A stretch of 64,000 nucleotides of DNA from Dokdonella_A sp046347015. GTDB lineage: Bacteria > Pseudomonadota > Gammaproteobacteria > Xanthomonadales > Rhodanobacteraceae. Position numbers and translations under genes: made by a program. Each line of letters starts with the position of its first letter. Positions within the stretch are counted from its first letter, which is position 1. Under the pieces are notes generated by a model that saw nothing but the letters and a program-made list of their open reading frames with translations, was not told where the DNA came from and searched no databases. Of the stretch, positions 20,573 through 29,562 are shown piece by piece. The stretch covers positions 1 to 64,000 of the forward strand of contig JAXMHA010000001.1 in assembly GCA_046347015.1 (NCBI GenBank), given 5' to 3'.

Positions 20573-22225
20573 ATGGGCGAACGCGAGACGATGGAATACG
20601 ACGTGGTCGTGGTCGGCGCGGGTCCGGCGGGACTCGCGTTCGCGATCCGCCTGAAGCAGCTCCATCCCGACACCCGCGTGTGCGTGATCGAGAAGGCTTC
20701 GACGGTCGGCGCGCAAATCCTGTCCGGCGCGGTGATCGAACCCGCGCCGCTCGACGCGCTGTTGCCGGGTTGGCGCGACAACCCGCCGCCGATCTGCATC
20801 CCCGCGGCGCACGACGAGTTCTGGCTGCTGCGTGATGCACGGCGTGCGACGAAGCTGCCGACGCCGCCGCAAATGCACAATGCCGGCAACGTCATCGTCT
20901 CGCTCGGGGCGCTGTGTGCCTGGCTGGCGCCGCAAGCCGAAGCGCTGGGGGTCGACGTGTTCCCTGGATTCGCCGCCGCCGATGCGGTGTTCGACGACAC
21001 CGGCGCCGTGGCCGGCGTGCGAATCGGCGACATGGGCGTCGCCAGGGACGGCTCGCACAAGCCGACGTACACGCAAGGCATCGACATTCGCGCACGGCTC
21101 ACCGTGCTCGCCGAAGGTTGCCGCGGCAGCGTCAGCAAGACGCTGATCGCGAAGTACGGCCTCGACCAGGATTGCGATCCGCAGACCTACGGAATCGGCC
21201 TCAAGGAATTGTGGCAGGTGCCCGCTGGCCGCGTGCGGCCGGGACACGTCACGCACACGATCGGCTGGCCACTCGACAACCGGACATATGGCGGCAGCTT
21301 CATCTACCAGCTCGACCAGGACCGCATCGCGATCGGCTTCGTTGCCGGGCTCGACTATTCCGATCCGCTGTTCCGGCCGTGGGAAGCATTCCAGCAGTTG
21401 AAGCATCACGCGCGGATTGCGCCGCTGCTGGAAGGCGGCCAGATCATATCGGCCGGTGCACGCGCGTTGATCGAAGGCGGCATCCAGTCGCTGCCGAAGG
21501 TCGAGATGCCGGGTGCGATCCTGATCGGCGATGCGGCAGGCCTGATGAACGTGCCGAAGATCAAGGGCACGCATCAGGCGCTGCGCTCGGGGATGTTGGC
21601 CGCGGAACACTTCGTGCAAACGCAATCGGGCGCGGGATTCGATGCGCGCCTGCGCGCTTCACCGATCGCGAAGGAACTGCAGAAAGTCCGCAACATCCGC
21701 CCCGGTTTCCACGGCGGATTGTGGCGCGGGCTCGCCAACGCCGCCTGGGAAACCGCGACCGCGGGACTTTCACCGTGGACGCTGAAGAACCATGCCGACT
21801 GGCCGGCGCTGGAGAAGCTCGACCCACCGGCAACGCCGCAGCACCGTCCGGGACCGAACGTGGCCTCGCCGCGCGAACCCGGCTGGCTCGAACGCACGCT
21901 GCCGCCACGCGACCGTCTCGCTTCCGTGTACTTCGCCGCGACCGCGCACGACGAAGACCAGCCGGTGCACCTGCACGTCCTCGACACGTCGATCTGCGTC
22001 GACCGCTGCGTGCGGGAATACGGCAATCCCTGCACGCGCTTCTGCCCCGCCGCCGTCTACGAGATGGTCGAGGACACGCAGGCTGACGGCAGCAAGGCAC
22101 TGCGGCTGCAGATCAACGCGGCCAATTGCGTCCACTGCAAGACCTGCGACATCAAGGATCCGTACGAAATCATCACGTGGACGACACCGGAAGGCGGGTC
22201 GGGTCCGAACTACCAGAATCTTTGA
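20573..22225 (+). CDS. Electron transfer flavoprotein-ubiquinone oxidoreductase
   Basis: A membrane-associated enzyme that passes electrons from ETF (etfBA at 34335-36022) to the quinone pool during fatty-acid and amino-acid oxidation. The 550-residue product has an N-terminal FAD-binding VVVVGAGPAGLAFA motif and a second FAD site in GAILIGDAAGLMN. C-terminal cysteines CVDRCVREYGNPCTRFCP and CVHCKTCD supply the 4Fe-4S cluster. The ATG at 20573 was chosen because GGAG precedes it by 7 nt; a GTG at 20519 and an ATG at 20591 are alternatives. It is not linked to etfBA but completes the same pathway in this window. Confidence 0.96.
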   Translation: MGERETMEYDVVVVGAGPAGLAFAIRLKQLHPDTRVCVIEKASTVGAQILSGAVIEPAPLDALLPGWRDNPPPICIPAAHDEFWLLRDARRATKLPTPPQMHNAGNVIVSLGALCAWLAPQAEALGVDVFPGFAAADAVFDDTGAVAGVRIGDMGVARDGSHKPTYTQGIDIRARLTVLAEGCRGSVSKTLIAKYGLDQDCDPQTYGIGLKELWQVPAGRVRPGHVTHTIGWPLDNRTYGGSFIYQLDQDRIAIGFVAGLDYSDPLFRPWEAFQQLKHHARIAPLLEGGQIISAGARALIEGGIQSLPKVEMPGAILIGDAAGLMNVPKIKGTHQALRSGMLAAEHFVQTQSGAGFDARLRASPIAKELQKVRNIRPGFHGGLWRGLANAAWETATAGLSPWTLKNHADWPALEKLDPPATPQHRPGPNVASPREPGWLERTLPPRDRLASVYFAATAHDEDQPVHLHVLDTSICVDRCVREYGNPCTRFCPAAVYEMVEDTQADGSKALRLQINAANCVHCKTCDIKDPYEIITWTTPEGGSGPNYQNL

Positions 22226-22276
22226 GCTGCGCGGCGGACGGAAACCGGCCCGACGCGCTGCCGACGAGGGCATGCC

Positions 22277-22840
22277 ATGGCAACTTTGCGGACCATCGCG
22301 ATCGCCGTGTTCGTGTTGTGGCTCTTGATCGATGGCGTCGTGGTGTTCCGGCGGGCAAGCCCGACGGCCGAGAACCGTGACCGCTGGTCGTTGCGCGTGC
22401 TCGCGTTCGGCAACCTGCTGGCATGGATGGTGGCGATCACGCTCGCGTTTTCGCGGTACGGCGCGATCCACCCCGCGGTCCCGGTGCAGGCCGCGGGACT
22501 GGCCTTGATGGGAATCGGCATCCTCGTGCGCTCGACCGCGATCGCGCAGCTCGGCCGTTTCCACATGCCGAACGTCGCGGTGCTGCCCGACCACGACGTG
22601 ATGCAGCGCGGGTTGTATCGCCACATTCGCCACCCGAGCTACCTCGGCGCGCTGATCGCGTTCCTCGGCTTCGGGCTCGCGCTCGGCAACTGGCTCGGCA
22701 CCGTGGTCCTGGTCGTGTTGTCGCTGGCTGTGTATCTGTTCCGCATCCACGAAGAGGAAGCGGCCCTCACGGCGGTGCTCGGCGAGCAGTATTCGGAATA
22801 TGCGCGCCGGACCAAGCGCCTGATCCCGGGCGTGTACTGA
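22277..22840 (+). CDS. Isoprenylcysteine carboxyl methyltransferase (ICMT)-family membrane protein
   Basis: A 187-residue protein with four or five hydrophobic segments. The ICMT/PEMT-type C-terminal signature is present in GLYRHIRHPSYLGALIAFLG (about residues 115-134) and HEEEAALTAVLGEQYSEYARRTKRLIP. The family transfers methyl groups from SAM to carboxyl, amino or thiol groups within the membrane. Bacterial members rarely have known substrates. It follows the ETF-QO gene by 51 bp on the same strand and converges with a TetR gene, with a hairpin between the two. Confidence 0.85.
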   Translation: MATLRTIAIAVFVLWLLIDGVVVFRRASPTAENRDRWSLRVLAFGNLLAWMVAITLAFSRYGAIHPAVPVQAAGLALMGIGILVRSTAIAQLGRFHMPNVAVLPDHDVMQRGLYRHIRHPSYLGALIAFLGFGLALGNWLGTVVLVVLSLAVYLFRIHEEEAALTAVLGEQYSEYARRTKRLIPGVY

Positions 22841-22870
22841 CTCCGGCGCACGGCAGTCGCGTCGCCGGAA

Positions 22871-22892
22871 CCGGTTTTCGCGGGGAAACCGG
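22871..22892. terminator. Hairpin between convergent ICMT and TetR genes
   Basis: The arms CCGGTTT (22871-22877) and AAACCGG (22886-22892) form a perfect 7-bp stem with an 8-nt loop. It lies between two convergent genes and could terminate transcription from both sides, though no long T run follows on either strand. Confidence 0.45.
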
Positions 22893-22901
22893 AATCTCGG
22901 G

Positions 22902-23594
22902 TCAGCGCTTCGCCCTGGACCCCGTGCGCGCCCCTTTTCCGGGGCGGCCGGCGGGTGCTCCGCTTTCGGCCAGGCTCTGACGGACCAAGGCCGACGCCAG
23001 CCACTGGCAGGTCGCGGTGGCTTGCGCGGGCGTCTGCCCGAGGATATCCCGCAGCACGAGCACGGCTTCGATGCCGACGCCGACCGTCAGCGCAGCCGCG
23101 AGCCGCTTCCACGCCGCCGGTGCGAGCTGTGCCCGCAACGGCGCAATCGCTTCCTCGATCCACTGCACGCGACGGGCCCCGCGCTTGCCCGAATCGGGGG
23201 CCGATTCCAGCACGGTCGTATGGATCATCGTGCGCAGCAGGCCCTCGTTGGCGAAGGCCAGCCGCATGATCGCCTCCACCGCGACCCGGACCCGTTCCTC
23301 GGCCGAGCCCGCATCAGGCCACGCCGGCGTCGCGAGGACCGTCGCCTCCAGCACCGGCTGCAATCCCTCGAGCGCGGCATCGGCCAGCAGCCGTTCGCGC
23401 GTCGGGAAATAGCGCCACGCCGTGCGGCGCGACACGTTCGCCGCGTCGGCGACCTCCGCCACTCCCGGCCGCTGTCCCCGCGCAATCAGCGCGGCGGCCG
23501 TCGCCAGCAGCAGGCGGCGGGTTCGCAGCTTCTGGTTGGCGCGGCCGGTTCGCAGGGACTGCGCCGCACGCGTAACCGGCTTGGGCCTTGACAT
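22902..23594 (-). CDS. TetR/AcrR-family regulator
   Basis: A 230-residue transcription regulator. The N-terminal helix-turn-helix is seen at about residues 42-68 (GVAEVADAANVSRRTAWRYF), followed by the typical PTRERLLADAALEGL. The C-terminal ligand-binding domain is all-helical with no specific match. The tail (residues 213-230) is Arg/Lys/Gly-rich. It is divergent from a small secreted-protein gene. A perfect 9+9-bp palindrome lies between them, 21 bp from the TetR start codon, so it very probably controls itself and that neighbour. Confidence 0.9.
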   Translation of the reverse strand: MSRPKPVTRAAQSLRTGRANQKLRTRRLLLATAAALIARGQRPGVAEVADAANVSRRTAWRYFPTRERLLADAALEGLQPVLEATVLATPAWPDAGSAEERVRVAVEAIMRLAFANEGLLRTMIHTTVLESAPDSGKRGARRVQWIEEAIAPLRAQLAPAAWKRLAAALTVGVGIEAVLVLRDILGQTPAQATATCQWLASALVRQSLAESGAPAGRPGKGARTGSRAKR

Positions 23595-23615
23595 GGGTGC
23601 ATCGTAGCAGTAACT

Positions 23616-23637
23616 TCATGTCACTATTGTGACATGA
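23616..23637. promoter_or_regulatory. Palindromic operator for the TetR regulator
   Basis: The arms TCATGTCAC (23616-23624) and GTGACATGA (23629-23637) are perfect inverted repeats around TATT. The site sits in the 99-bp gap between the divergent TetR and secreted-protein genes. A second small palindrome TGACGTCA (23635-23642) overlaps its right edge. Confidence 0.8.
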
Positions 23638-23693
23638 CGTCATTTCACTGTCATCTAGCGGCAGTACCTTCAACCCACGATCCGGGAGGACCC

Positions 23694-24230
23694 ATGACTT
23701 CTCTCCGCACAACCGCATTGCTTGCGGCCATCGCAGTGGCGGCCGCACTGGCCTCGAACCCGAACGACGTGCGCGCGGCAGGCGACGCACAACCGGCTTC
23801 CGGCGTCGCGCCGCCGGTCACCGACGGATTCGGCGCGGCGCTCAAGTTCGAAGGCACTTGGGACGAGCAGATCACGTTCCGCAACTGCGATGACGGCAGC
23901 CCGCTGTCGTCGGCGCACGGCCAGAATCGCGTCATCCGCGGCGGCGCGTTCGTGGCGACGACCATGGCCCCGCCCACGGTCCAGGGTCCGGGCCTCGGCA
24001 ACTGGTGGTACGACCCGCCGGGCCTGCACTACGTTTCCGCGTTCCGGCATTTCATGTACAACCCGGGTACCGGTGCCCCGACGGGTTGGCAGATCGTCGA
24101 GCGCGACACGTACCTCTCGAACGACGGCAACTCGTCGACCGGCGATGTCACGTTCGGCATGTACGACCTCGCGGGCAACCAGACCAGCTCGGGTTGTGCC
24201 ACGACCGTCGGTACGCGGATCCTCGAGTAG
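23694..24230 (+). CDS. Small secreted protein of unknown function, TetR-linked
   Basis: A 178-residue protein with a signal peptide (about residues 1-28, with the hydrophobic run ALLAAIAVAAALA). The mature part has a FEGTWDEQITFRNCDDG segment and two or three cysteines that could form disulphides. I do not recognise the family with certainty; the layout resembles small lipocalin-like or calycin-like exported proteins. The ATG at 23694 is preceded by GGGAGGA, a near-perfect ribosome-binding site. It is divergent from the TetR gene, shares its palindromic operator region, and is probably its main target. Confidence 0.75.
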   Translation: MTSLRTTALLAAIAVAAALASNPNDVRAAGDAQPASGVAPPVTDGFGAALKFEGTWDEQITFRNCDDGSPLSSAHGQNRVIRGGAFVATTMAPPTVQGPGLGNWWYDPPGLHYVSAFRHFMYNPGTGAPTGWQIVERDTYLSNDGNSSTGDVTFGMYDLAGNQTSSGCATTVGTRILE

Positions 24231-24280
24231 GGAAGCTTGCGGGAGCCGGGTTCAAGCGGTCACGTGCTGCAACCCGAACG

Positions 24281-24311
24281 AAGGCCGGGCGGCGACCTGC
24301 CGTCCGGCCTT
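24281..24311 (+). terminator. Long GC hairpin downstream of the secreted-protein gene
   Basis: A 13-bp stem with one G-T pair (AAGGCCGGGCGGC at 24281-24293, GCCGTCCGGCCTT at 24299-24311) and a GACCT loop. It lies 50 bp after the stop codon. The T run expected of an intrinsic terminator is lacking, so it may instead protect the 3' end. Confidence 0.5.
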
Positions 24312-24427
24312 GCCGACGCGCCCGGGTTCGCTGCCTGACCGGGAGGCCGTGCGATTCGAACCGGCCTGCCCCGCGAACCCGGGTGTGATTCATCCGAAAC
24401 CACGCTGAAACCCTCGACGCCGATGCT

Positions 24428-26119
24428 GTGTGGGTGGGCGCCCTCCCGCACTCCGCCGGAGTCTTCCCGCCCCGCGACAGCCTTGCCGGCCGCCGCCGGT
24501 GGGTCGCGATCTTCACCGCCGCGGTTCCCTGGCTGCTCTTGCTCGCGGCCCGGCTCTGGCTGGCCGGGCGACTCGAGGTCAACTCCGACGAGCCGCAGCA
24601 CCTGCACGTGGTGTGGGGCTGGGCGGTCGGCCTCCTGCCATACCGTGACCTGTTCGACAACCACGCGCCGCTGTTCCAGTGGTTGATGGCGCCGCTGATC
24701 GCGATGCTCGGCGAGCGCGCGGACATCCTGCTGCCGATGCGCTGGGCGATGATTCCATTCTACTTTGCGACGCTCGGTGCGACACACATCCTGTCCAACC
24801 GCCTGTGGCCGGGTCCGGTCGCACTCCGGACCACATGGCTGGTCGCCTTGTTTCCTTCGGTGTTCGTCGTCGCGGCGCAGTTCCGGCCCGACGACCTGTG
24901 GATGCTGGCGTGGACTGCGGCCCTCGCCCTGGCGCTTGCCGGACGCTTCGGCGCGTGGCGTGCATTCAGCGCTGGAATCGTCACCGGCATTGCTTTCACG
25001 GTGTCGCTGAAAACCCTGTTGCTCGTGGCGACGTTCGCGGTGGCGTGGGGAGCGGTCGTCATGATCGCCGTCGCCCGTGGCGCCCGCTGGCGCCGTTGGC
25101 TGCGCGCCGCACCGGCCGGAGCTTTTCTTGCCGGATGCGTCCTGGTTCCCGGATTGGCGATCGGTTACTTCGTTGCGCACGGCATCGAATACACGATGCT
25201 CTATGACGTCGTGCTGCACAATCTCGTGCCGGGCCTCGGCCGTTGGCAGCATGCCGGCCTGCACGATTTGCTGCTCGTCGCCATCGCACCAATGCTGTGG
25301 ATGGTCTGGCGCCACATGCCGCATCCGGCGGTGCCGGCCGACTTCGCGCGCGCCTCGCTGTTGTTGTGGGCAGGCGTGTACTTGGTGGTGCTGTATGGCT
25401 ATTGGCCGCTGGTGACGCACCAGGACCTGCTGCCGGTCGCGCCGGCCATCGCAATGGCGCTCGCGGTGGGATCGACGCACCTGCCGGTTCGTGGCCGGCT
25501 GGCGTGGCCGCGCATTGCGTTCGCAACGCTGCTCGCCGCCGAACTGCTGATCTCCGCCATCGAAGCCCGGCCGTGGGAAAACCGCCTGCAGCCGTTCGAG
25601 ACCGGGCTTGCGCGCGTGTTGCGGCTGACGACACCCGGTGACTACGTGATGGATGCCAAGGGCGAGACGATCTTCCGGATGCGCCCGGTCTACTGGGTGC
25701 TCGAAAGTGTCACCGAGGCGCGCATGGCGGACGGCTCGATCGCCGACGACATCATCCCGCGCCTCGTCGCAACCGAAACGCCGATCGTGCGGACGGAGCG
25801 CCTACCCCCACCCGATCTCGCGTTCGTCCAGCGCAACTATCTGCCCGCCGGTGGAACCCTGTACATCGCCGGACGGCGGTTGGGACTGCTGCGACCCGGA
25901 ATCCCGCATCCGTTCACGATCGCCGTGCCACAAGACTACGCGTTGATCGATCCGGCGGGACCTTGCCGCGCATCGTTCGATGGCGGCGCCGTATCGACGT
26001 CCGCGCGCCTGACGGCAGGCCCGCACCGCGTGACGGCCGAAGCGCCGTGCGATGCGCTGCTGGTCTGGCGGCCGGCGCTTGCACGTGGTTTCGATCCCGC
26101 GCCGCTGTTCGCTCACTGA
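24428..26119 (+). CDS. GT-C-type glycosyltransferase-like integral membrane protein
   Basis: A 563-residue protein with about 10 hydrophobic segments in the first 360 residues and a soluble C-terminal domain. The first periplasmic loop holds EVNSDEPQHLHVVWGWAVG (about residues 50-68), with the acidic pair expected for the active site of family 39-like GT-C enzymes that use polyprenyl-linked sugars. A second loop has YRDLFDNHAPLFQW. The enzyme would transfer a sugar to a lipid or protein at the outer face of the inner membrane. Donor and acceptor are unknown. The GTG at 24428 is the only sensible start in frame. No other glycan genes flank it. Confidence 0.75.
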   Translation: MWVGALPHSAGVFPPRDSLAGRRRWVAIFTAAVPWLLLLAARLWLAGRLEVNSDEPQHLHVVWGWAVGLLPYRDLFDNHAPLFQWLMAPLIAMLGERADILLPMRWAMIPFYFATLGATHILSNRLWPGPVALRTTWLVALFPSVFVVAAQFRPDDLWMLAWTAALALALAGRFGAWRAFSAGIVTGIAFTVSLKTLLLVATFAVAWGAVVMIAVARGARWRRWLRAAPAGAFLAGCVLVPGLAIGYFVAHGIEYTMLYDVVLHNLVPGLGRWQHAGLHDLLLVAIAPMLWMVWRHMPHPAVPADFARASLLLWAGVYLVVLYGYWPLVTHQDLLPVAPAIAMALAVGSTHLPVRGRLAWPRIAFATLLAAELLISAIEARPWENRLQPFETGLARVLRLTTPGDYVMDAKGETIFRMRPVYWVLESVTEARMADGSIADDIIPRLVATETPIVRTERLPPPDLAFVQRNYLPAGGTLYIAGRRLGLLRPGIPHPFTIAVPQDYALIDPAGPCRASFDGGAVSTSARLTAGPHRVTAEAPCDALLVWRPALARGFDPAPLFAH

Positions 26120-26203
26120 CCGCCACGCCCGCGCAACACGCCCCCCGTGAAAGGCGGTGGATGGGAGCGCAACCGCGATGGCGAAGATCCGCATTCCGGA
26201 TTG

Positions 26204-26231
26204 AAAAAAACCGGGCGGTGGAACCGCCCGG
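26204..26231 (-). terminator. Rho-independent terminator of the S53 protease gene
   Basis: A perfect 9-bp stem (CCGGGCGGT at 26211-26219, ACCGCCCGG at 26223-26231) with a 3-nt loop. On the minus strand it is followed by seven T residues (A run at 26204-26210 on the plus strand). It lies 56 bp after the stop codon of the S53 gene. Confidence 0.93.
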
Positions 26232-26287
26232 CTGCTTCATGGAACCTTGCGCGCCACCGGTGCCGGCGCGCATCCGCCGTCACACGG

Positions 26288-28507
26288 TCAAGGCGTGTAG
26301 CTCGGCAACAACGTCACGCCCGAGAACGCCGAGTACGCGTAGATCTTGACGTAGTACGTGCCGGTACTCGGGGTCGGGAACGAACACGTCTCGTTGTTGC
26401 CGACGAGGTACGGACGGCAGCTGTATCTGCGCAGTGTCGGTGCCGATCCGAAGCGGACGTACAAGTCGGCATCACCGGTGCCACCCGACATCGTGAACGT
26501 CAGGTTCGACGCCCCGGCCGGCACGGCCAGCGTGTACGTCGCAGTCCACTTGTGCCGCGCGGCACTGAGGCCGGTCACCGGCACGTTGTTCTGCAGCACC
26601 GTACCGCCGCCACCGCCGCTCGACACCGTCACGACATGGCTGGTCGAACCGGTCGCGTTGTCGTTGTCGGTGACGGTCAGCGACACGGTGTAGCTGCCGG
26701 AACTGGCGTACGTGTGGCTCGGGTTGGTCGCGGTCGACGTGCCGCCATCGCCGAAGTTCCACGAACGCGACACGATCGAGCCGTCGCTGTCGGTCGAGGT
26801 GTCGGTGAAGTTCACCGTCAGCCCGCTGATCGTGTACGTGAAGCTCGCGACCGGCGGATTGTTGCCACCACCGCCACCACCGAGGTCGTTGATGGCCTGG
26901 GCGAGGATCATGCTGCCGCGGCCGCTGGCGAGGTCATAGCCCGGACCCGCCGTCGACCCACCGTTGCTGCCGGACACGACATCGTGGAAGTCGGCGGCCG
27001 GAAGCTGGTAGACCAGCGGCCCGGCGAAGCCGACACCCGTGCCTTTCGTCGCGATCACGCGCGCCCATGAGCCGGCGAAAATCGGCGCCGAAAGGCTGGT
27101 ACCGCCATACTGGGCGAGGCTGCCGTTGACGATGATCTTCGAGCCGGAACTCGGGTTGCCGTCGAAGGCGATGTCGGCGACGCCGCGTGTCGGCCCGTTG
27201 TACAAGGTCTGCCAGCTCGGCTTCGGCTCGATCACGCTCGCGCTGCCGCCCGAGCTCGCCCACACCGTCTCGTTGTTCCACGTCGTCGTCGACGCGTCGA
27301 GCGTCGTGCCCGAGGCGGCGATCACGTACTGCGACATCGCCGGCCAGCTCGCGCCGGGACCTTGCGATCCGCACTCGTTCGCGCCGGAATCGCCGGTCGA
27401 GATCGAGAACGTCTGCCCTTGCGCATCCGCGACCGCCAGGATCTGGTCCGCGGCGGCGACCGAACCATCGCTGTTCGCCGACTTCTCGCATTCGCCGAGC
27501 GAGACGTTGATGATCTTCGACTCGTTGCGCGACACGATCGTGTTGAAGTTCGCGATCATGTTCGAGTTGGACAGGGTCGGCACGTTGTAGAAGATCAGTT
27601 GCCCGACCTGGCCACCGCCCATGCCGACGATGTCCTGGCTGTCGAGGTCCCATTCCGGCGTGCCGCTGGTGTCGTTGCTGGTGCCGTTGGTGTTGACGGT
27701 CAGCGTCGACACCGTCCCCAGACCCTGTTGCGACGTGAACGTGTTGAGGTCGCTGATGGTCTGGTTCAGGTTGCCATTGGTGAAGATGCCGACCGTCACG
27801 CCCGCGGCCGTTGCGACGCCGTTGCCGCCGTAGATCGAAGAAAATTCTGTCGGATAGTGTCCGGTGACGGCGTCCGGTGCATCGACCATGTCGGCGGCCG
27901 TCACCATCGTGTGCGGGATCACGGCCGTCTGCAGGCCAACCACCGACAGCACGATCGGCTGCAGGTTGGCCGGGATCGACACCGGTGAGGTGTTCGCGTA
28001 GGCGTCGGTGCGGCCGTCCGCGGTCGCGACCTGCGCGAACGACGTCTGGAACGCCGCCTGCACGACATCCGCGGTGGCATCGGCCGAAACCAGCAGGCGA
28101 TTCGGCGCGACGGTGACGTTGGCGAAACCGGCGCCGGTCAGGAAATCGACCACCGCCTGCGCCTGCTCGACCGTCGGTGAGTAATTGGCAAGGATGTCGG
28201 CGCCAGACAACGGCGCATGCGCCGAACCGGAAACCGGCGACGGACCGCCGGCGATGAAGCGGTCGAGCTGGTCGCGGTTGCGCAGCTTGAGCGCCACCTC
28301 GACGTGCATCGGAGTCGTGAACGGCAGGAGGCCGTTGACCACCGCGCCATCGGGCAACGAAAACGCATTTGCGATGACGATCGCGCCAGTGCTGGATGTC
28401 GCCGAACCGGCGGCATTGGCCCCAACGGCACCGAGGCCGCCGGCGGCGATTGCCAGCGTCGCGGCCAGCACGGTATTGCGCAAACCACGCCAACTTGTCG
28501 ATCTCAC
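26288..28507 (-). CDS. Secreted S53-family serine-carboxyl peptidase with PKD and PPC domains
   Basis: A 739-residue exported protease. A signal peptide (about residues 1-33, ending GANA) precedes a pro-kumamolisin activation domain (about 35-185). The catalytic domain shows the Glu-x3-Asp pair in TPEWDLDSQD, the oxyanion Asp in STGDSGANEC and the Ser in GGTSLSAPIFAGSW. Next is a PKD domain (SWNFGDGGTSTATNPSHTY) and a C-terminal pre-peptidase domain (GGTGDADLYVRFG). The GTG at 28505-28507 was chosen because it puts the signal peptide at the N-terminus and GGGAG lies 9 nt upstream. It is the intact counterpart of the pseudogene at 1780-4611 but lacks the GFD motif. S53 enzymes usually work at acid pH. 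Confidence 0.93.
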   Translation of the reverse strand: MRSTSWRGLRNTVLAATLAIAAGGLGAVGANAAGSATSSTGAIVIANAFSLPDGAVVNGLLPFTTPMHVEVALKLRNRDQLDRFIAGGPSPVSGSAHAPLSGADILANYSPTVEQAQAVVDFLTGAGFANVTVAPNRLLVSADATADVVQAAFQTSFAQVATADGRTDAYANTSPVSIPANLQPIVLSVVGLQTAVIPHTMVTAADMVDAPDAVTGHYPTEFSSIYGGNGVATAAGVTVGIFTNGNLNQTISDLNTFTSQQGLGTVSTLTVNTNGTSNDTSGTPEWDLDSQDIVGMGGGQVGQLIFYNVPTLSNSNMIANFNTIVSRNESKIINVSLGECEKSANSDGSVAAADQILAVADAQGQTFSISTGDSGANECGSQGPGASWPAMSQYVIAASGTTLDASTTTWNNETVWASSGGSASVIEPKPSWQTLYNGPTRGVADIAFDGNPSSGSKIIVNGSLAQYGGTSLSAPIFAGSWARVIATKGTGVGFAGPLVYQLPAADFHDVVSGSNGGSTAGPGYDLASGRGSMILAQAINDLGGGGGGNNPPVASFTYTISGLTVNFTDTSTDSDGSIVSRSWNFGDGGTSTATNPSHTYASSGSYTVSLTVTDNDNATGSTSHVVTVSSGGGGGTVLQNNVPVTGLSAARHKWTATYTLAVPAGASNLTFTMSGGTGDADLYVRFGSAPTLRRYSCRPYLVGNNETCSFPTPSTGTYYVKIYAYSAFSGVTLLPSYTP

Positions 28508-29155
28508 TGGAAAGTGCTCCCGGGATGTGGTTACGAATGCCGCGGAAGACGCCGCGGCTCCATGACGAACGAATTGCCCTCGTTGCCCGATGTGCGCCGT
28601 TGCGATCCTCGATTCACGAATGGATCGAGGCAGCCGTCCGGTTCCTGCGTACGCTCCACCTGCAACGAACCACCAGGAACCCACGCCGGACAACTCCGGA
28701 TTCGCGACGCCGCGAACGGCGACTGCACGCTAATGCCCGGAATCAGGCGACGCAACACGACGATTTGCGTGTTGCATTGCAATGAAGCGGATGCCGTGTC
28801 CAATGGGGGATCCGTTCCGGCGTACACCACGGAGTCACCCTCGCAAATCCCGCGAGAGCAGCGCCACCGTTGCATTTTCGAAGGACAGCGAGTTGCCGGT
28901 TTGAACCCCGCCCGGGGTTTGACGGCAGCGAGGAATCCATATGCTGCAGTACCGCAGGAACGACGCGATGACCGTGCCGGACGCGTGTAAAGCTGTGTAA
29001 ATGTCGGAGCACCATTCTCATCACCGACGTCGCCTTAACGCCGAGGTCTCGTTTCGCCATCGAGGCTTCGCTCCAGTTCCGTTCCCGACGACGCTTGCCG
29101 GCCTGTTCGCCGGCCGTCAGACTGCGCCGCTTCATCCCACGACGGAGGCACTCCC
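28508..29155. other. Divergent regulatory region between the S53 protease and DoxX genes
   Basis: This 648-bp gap has no convincing gene. It holds an inverted repeat (GCAACACG at 28752-28759, CGTGTTGC at 28768-28775) that overlaps the small palindrome TTGCATTGCAA (28772-28782). It also holds a short hairpin AACCCC/GGGGTT (28904-28919). A phased direct repeat GTGTAAA (28985-28991 and 28995-29001) lies upstream of doxX. Short open frames here on the minus strand have no family features. Confidence 0.55.
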
Positions 29156-29554
29156 ATGGCGGCCAAGGGTTTCTTCTGGACACAATGGTCACCCGTGTTG
29201 CTGAGCTTGCTGCGGATCGTCGCGGCACTGCTGTTCATGCAGCATGGCGCGCAGAAGCTGTTCGGATTTCCGGGCGGCGGCCACACCGTCGAGTTGATGT
29301 CGTTGATGGGCCTCGCCGGAGTGCTCGAGTTCTTTGGCGGCCTGCTGGTCCTGCTCGGCCTCTTCACGCGACCGGTCGCCTTCATCCTGTCCGGCGAAAT
29401 GGCGTTCGCCTATTTCATGGTGCACGCCCATGCCAACTTCTGGCCGGTGATCAACGGGGGCGATCTCGCCGTGTTGTTCTGCTTCACGTTCCTGTACCTG
29501 TCCGCCGCCGGTGGCGGAACGGTCAGCCTCGATCGCGTGCTGCGCGGCCAGTAG
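29156..29554 (+). CDS. DoxX-family membrane protein
   Basis: A 132-residue inner-membrane protein with four hydrophobic segments. The family pattern is clear: LRIVAALLFMQHGAQKLFGF (about residues 19-38), then FFGGLLVLLGLFTRPVAFILSGEMAFAYFMVH. DoxX/YphA-type proteins have been linked to thiosulfate-quinone oxidoreduction or oxidative-stress complexes, but most members, including this one, have no defined role. The ATG at 29156 is the usual start. It is followed after 8 bp by an ATP-grasp gene on the same strand, so the two are likely co-transcribed. Confidence 0.92.
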   Translation: MAAKGFFWTQWSPVLLSLLRIVAALLFMQHGAQKLFGFPGGGHTVELMSLMGLAGVLEFFGGLLVLLGLFTRPVAFILSGEMAFAYFMVHAHANFWPVINGGDLAVLFCFTFLYLSAAGGGTVSLDRVLRGQ

Positions 29555-29562
29555 ATCCCGCC

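Noticed and set aside
24340..24372. A tRNA T-loop-like GGTTCGAATC on the minus strand
   Set aside because: The flanking bases do not form the T stem and no acceptor, D or anticodon arms are found around it.
28743..29228. A 161-codon minus-strand frame in the S53-DoxX gap
   Set aside because: No ribosome-binding site, no domain, and it overlaps the start of doxX; likely chance.
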